Of a DNA stretch of 36,132 nt, positions 33,692 to 36,132 are shown piece after piece; within the stretch, counting starts at the first letter, position 1, and every line of letters begins with the position of its first letter. The notes below the pieces were generated by a model that was not told the DNA's origin, searched no databases, and saw only the letters and a list, made by a program, of their open reading frames with translations. The stretch is from Nitrospira sp. (GTDB lineage: Bacteria; UBA10199; SBBF01). The stretch covers positions 1 to 36,132 of the forward strand of contig SBBF01000039.1 of the NCBI GenBank assembly GCA_005240075.1, in the 5' to 3' direction. Position numbers and translations under genes: made by a program.

Positions 33692-34179
33692 GCGCCGATC
33701 ACCTTTTTTCCCTTTTCGATGGCAATGGTGCCGGTCTGCTCAAATTCCATGATGCCGAAGGGCTTCAAATTCCGATGAACCTCTGCAATCTGTTTTTCAT
33801 CCCCGGTAAATTCAGCCACAAGGCACTGATCGTCATCCTCCAAAACCTTCCCTTTCATTTTTTCAATTTCTTTTCGAATCTCTTTTTTATTTTTTTCATG
33901 GACTCTCACTTTCACAAGAGCCAGAATTCTCTCCAGATGATTTTCGGCGGTCATGTCCTGAACCTTGATGACATTGATCAGTTTGTTTAACTGCTTCATG
34001 ATCTGCTCGATCACCCGGTCATCGCCGTTGGTCACAATCGTCATTCTTGAAATTTTGGGATCGAGCGTTTCAGCCACCGTCAAACTTTGAATATTATACC
34101 CCCGCCCGGAAAAGAGACCGGAAATGCGGGCCAAAACTCCGAATTCGTTCTCTACAAGCAACGCAACGGTGTGTTTCAT
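33688..34179 (-). CDS. ilvN: Acetolactate synthase small (regulatory) subunit
   Basis: A 163-aa protein with an N-terminal ACT domain (VENEFGVLARISGLFSGRGY then NIQSLTVAET) and the C-terminal ALS_ss domain. It regulates the catalytic subunit IlvB by valine feedback. The ATG at 34179 is used; the longer in-frame reading upstream is palindrome sequence. ilvB, normally directly upstream, is not in the window. It starts the minus-strand operon. Confidence 0.94.
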   Translation of the reverse strand: MKHTVALLVENEFGVLARISGLFSGRGYNIQSLTVAETLDPKISRMTIVTNGDDRVIEQIMKQLNKLINVIKVQDMTAENHLERILALVKVRVHEKNKKEIRKEIEKMKGKVLEDDDQCLVAEFTGDEKQIAEVHRNLKPFGIMEFEQTGTIAIEKGKKVIGA

Positions 34180-34197
34180 TTTAATGGGGGCCCCTAG

Positions 34198-34322
34198 CCG
34201 AAGGCTCCCCTTCGGGGTCGGCCCGTTTGATGCTATTCGCATCCTTAATTATTGAGGGCCTCAGATGGCCCCAAACCCCGCACTCAGAACTGGTCCCGAA
34301 GGGATCCCTTTCCCTAAGGGAA
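34198..34322. repeat. Palindrome-rich stretch upstream of ilvN
   Basis: It contains CCGAAGG-CTCC-CCTTCGG (34198-34215), GGGATCCC, and TTCCCT-A-AGGGAA (34310-34322). No gene is seen in the 290 bp between ilvN and the decayed gene. The stretch may be remnants of several inserted palindromes within the ilvN leader. Confidence 0.5.
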
Positions 34323-34366
34323 GCCTTTGGCTCAGGACAAAGCCAGATTCTTCGCTTTACTTTTTA

Positions 34367-34395
34367 CAGATATATCACCCGAAAACCGCTGTCAA
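34367..34395 (-). promoter_or_regulatory. Promoter candidate for the ilvN operon
   Basis: On the minus strand TTGACA (34390-34395), 17 nt, TATCTG (34367-34372). The leader to ilvN would be about 180 nt and would include the palindrome-rich stretch. Confidence 0.4.
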
Positions 34396-34471
34396 ATGGC
34401 AGTGTCATCTAGCAGTTTGTTACCAAAAACAAGCCATTGACGATAGGTCCTCTTTTGGGGATAAATAAAGC

Positions 34472-34804
34472 ATGGATGAAGTAAAACAATCTTTCCAATT
34501 GACTAATTTTGCGGATATCTGCCTTGAAAGGGGGCTACTTGCCGAAGGGGAAGGTCCGCTCGCTTCAGTTGGAGATGATTGTTGATACGGGTGCCACGAT
34601 GGTCGTGTTGTCGGAAGAGATTGCCCAAAAACTGGGGCTGGAAAAGGAAGATGAAGTCTATATGCGGTTGGCGGACAATTCGCTTCGAAAATGTTTCAAG
34701 TCCAAAGGATTGCTTGTCCAGTTTGACGGCAGGGAATCGTTAACCGAAAAAGAATTACCCCCAACCCCGATTTCCCCGAAAAACCGGTGCTCAAAGTTTA
34801 CTGA
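34472..34804 (+). pseudogene. Retropepsin-like aspartic protease, decayed
   Basis: Three pieces of one family are visible in two frames. An ATG at 34472 begins KQSFQLTNFADICLERGLL; the next frame carries KVRSLQLEMIVDTGATMVVL with the DTGA active site; then the first frame returns with PNPDFPEKPVLKVY and a stop at 34804. The first shift falls near the AAAGGGGG run at about 34528-34540, and about 25-30 residues of the C-terminal half seem deleted. The full family (clan AA, roughly 120 aa) is known as often toxin-antitoxin-like neighbours. Calling it broken is secure from the two shifts. Confidence 0.75.
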
Positions 34805-34824
34805 CTTAAATCCAGATCGATTTT

Positions 34825-35946
34825 TTATCTTCCTGTTGCCAGACGCATTCCCAAACTTCTGGCCTTTCGCGCAACAGAAACAAGCCTGCCCCCCTTATGT
34901 GCCATTCGGCTCGCGTGAGGATGGCGAGCAGGTTCACGCTCACGATTTGCAGTAGATTCCCCTTCTGTCAATTCGTCCAGGCAAATGGGCAGTGATACAT
35001 CAATCAATCTCAATACATTGCCCCGCGTTGCCGACAGAGTTTCTTTTACCTCTTCGTGATTCAATTCTGCAGATCCCGCCGGATTCTTTCCTGCGGCCCA
35101 ATTTGATACAGTCGAGAAAGCAAGAACCCTAGCCCCCATGGCATGGGCGGCAAGAGCTTCTGGAACGGTCGACATGCCGAACAAGGTGGCCCCAAAATTG
35201 GTGTGCATGCGATCCACATAACGTGGTGTTTCGTACAGAGGTCCATGGCCCCAAACGTAGACCCCATCATCAAAAACGGGAAGGTTGGCCTCTTGGGCAA
35301 CCGATACAACTTTGCTTCTTAATTTTTCATTCCATACTCCTGAAGGATCCAAAAAGCGGGGTCCCAGTCGTTCATCATGTTTGGGAAAAAGAGCCATGGG
35401 GGATTCAATGAGATGATCTTGAAGGAAAACCAGACTTCCTGGTCCATGATCGACTCCACCGGCAGCATTAGTCAGGATCACAGTCTGTGCTCCTGCCAGA
35501 ATAGCGGCACGCACAGGAAAGGTGACCTCATCAAAAGGATGACCTTCATAACCGTGGATCCGACCCCCATAAATCAGGATATTTTCTCCTGCCAAAGGAA
35601 AGGAGTAAAAATTGGGATTGTGACCTGAAACCTGAGGGACCGGCATGTGAGGGATTTGCCCCATGGAAAAAGATTGGGCTCCCTGAAAATGACTGGTGAT
35701 ATCACCATATCCTGAACCCAGAACCATGACAATCCGATGCTCATCGACCCCCGTGAGTTGGCGAATAGCTTGAGCCGCCTCTGAAAGCTCGTCATATCCG
35801 TATGAGTCAGGAGGATCTAGTCGATCTGCCAATGTACGGAGGGGTTGGGCCAAACTTCTGGAAGTACGATGACCAATACCTTGAAAAACATCTCTTGCCT
35901 GTTGAAAGGCATCCGAAAAAACAGCGTTCAAGGAATCCATAATCAT
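34825..35946 (-). CDS. Purine nucleoside phosphorylase with N- and C-terminal extensions
   Basis: A 373-aa protein; usual class is 270-290 aa. The core (about 52-325) has LGSGYGDI, GHNPNFYSF, GRIHGYEG, TNAAGGVDHGPGSL, GPLYETP and MSTVPEALAAHAMG, as in trimeric PNPs, which split purine nucleosides with phosphate. The N-terminal about 50 residues (FSDAFQQARDVFQGIGHRTS) and the Arg-rich last about 45 residues are not part of the family. The ATG at 35946 has GAGG 7-8 nt upstream. The C-terminal tail looks like non-homologous DNA read into the gene. Confidence 0.88.
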   Translation of the reverse strand: MIMDSLNAVFSDAFQQARDVFQGIGHRTSRSLAQPLRTLADRLDPPDSYGYDELSEAAQAIRQLTGVDEHRIVMVLGSGYGDITSHFQGAQSFSMGQIPHMPVPQVSGHNPNFYSFPLAGENILIYGGRIHGYEGHPFDEVTFPVRAAILAGAQTVILTNAAGGVDHGPGSLVFLQDHLIESPMALFPKHDERLGPRFLDPSGVWNEKLRSKVVSVAQEANLPVFDDGVYVWGHGPLYETPRYVDRMHTNFGATLFGMSTVPEALAAHAMGARVLAFSTVSNWAAGKNPAGSAELNHEEVKETLSATRGNVLRLIDVSLPICLDELTEGESTANREREPARHPHASRMAHKGGRLVSVARKARSLGMRLATGR

Positions 35947-36019
35947 AAACTAACCTCATCATCAAGATTCCCCTTTCGAAGAAACACAAATCACACCCAT
36001 ATTTCGTTGACAAGGAAAT

Positions 36020-36036
36020 ATTTACCACTGGTAAAT
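36020..36036. promoter_or_regulatory. Palindrome upstream of the PNP gene
   Basis: ATTTACCA-C-TGGTAAAT, perfect 8-bp arms, about 75 bp upstream of the start. Possible operator. Confidence 0.4.
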
Positions 36037-36114
36037 GCCTCAGTTTTTCCTTCCAAGACCGTAAACACCAGTTGCCAAAACATGGCGGATATTTGATAAA
36101 CCTCTGGGGACTTC

Positions 36115-36131
36115 ATCCGCCAGAGGCGGAT
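36115..36131. repeat. Palindrome at the window edge
   Basis: ATCCGCC-AGA-GGCGGAT, perfect 7-bp arms, cut close to the window end. Possibly another dispersed palindrome copy; the remaining sequence is outside the window. No gene is seen in 35947-36132. Confidence 0.5.
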
Positions 36132-36132
36132 A

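Noticed and set aside
34180-34470. A leucine/valine attenuator leader peptide for ilvN
   Set aside because: The region has palindromes but no short ORF with clustered Leu, Val or Ile codons before a terminator was found.
34509-34955. A 148-codon plus-strand frame as an intact aspartic protease
   Set aside because: Family residues appear in two frames and the last 60 codons overlap the PNP gene with no family match, so it is treated as a pseudogene.

Overview
The window reads as chromosomal DNA of a Gram-negative, deltaproteobacterium-like lineage, probably uncultured. The evidence is a MurJ lipid II flippase, bacterial phosphatidylserine and phosphatidylethanolamine synthesis genes, two candidate sigma-54 (-24/-12) promoters, and a gene order ilvN-psd-pssA-leuA-(gap)-leuB-asd-truA. 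That order matches the amino-acid/lipid cluster of Geobacter-type Deltaproteobacteria, with several members missing. No rRNA, tRNA or CRISPR array was seen. The lineage assignment is inference.

Region 1 (1-12443, + strand) is a compact nitrate-to-ammonium and molybdenum-cofactor island. It encodes a NarK-type transporter (cut by the window edge), a fused DmsB-DmsC-like electron-transfer/membrane-anchor protein, a NasA/NarB-type molybdopterin nitrate reductase without an export signal, NirB and NirD, then MoaA, a MoaC-MoaB fusion, a TSUP permease, MoeA, MoaD, MoaE and MobA. Many genes overlap by 1-25 nt, so they are probably co-transcribed. A 166-bp inverted-repeat element sits inside the operon.

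Region 2 (12445-25351) is accessory. It holds an AAA_14/DUF4143 ATPase, three tiny minus-strand ORFs, MurJ, RlmB, RlmE, an AbiE type IV toxin-antitoxin pair with a 36-bp operator, a BrnT/BrnA-like pair, a TPR protein, and several proteins of unknown function with S/T/P-rich or acidic sequences and no Sec signal.

Region 3 (25352-36132) holds a sigma-54-associated 646-aa acidic protein with an EF-hand/dockerin-like loop, then the minus-strand operon ilvN-psd-pssA-leuA-Zn ribbon-leuB-asd-truA, a decayed retropepsin-like gene, and a purine nucleoside phosphorylase with unusual extensions at both ends.

The most striking signal is palindromic elements. (i) A two-hairpin GC-rich element occurs three times, always sense to the gene: twice in 5' leaders just downstream of the two sigma-54 promoters, and once in frame inside rlmE. 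(ii) A 58-bp element occurs in frame inside truA and again between leuA and the Zn-ribbon gene; a 28-bp relative is in frame inside the Zn-ribbon gene. (iii) A 97-bp inverted-repeat insert is in frame inside moeA. (iv) A 179-bp, nearly fully palindromic MITE-like element with a possible TTTA target duplication lies between the Zn-ribbon gene and leuB. Palindromes that become peptide in four unrelated housekeeping genes resemble Rickettsia palindromic elements and deserve a genome-wide look.
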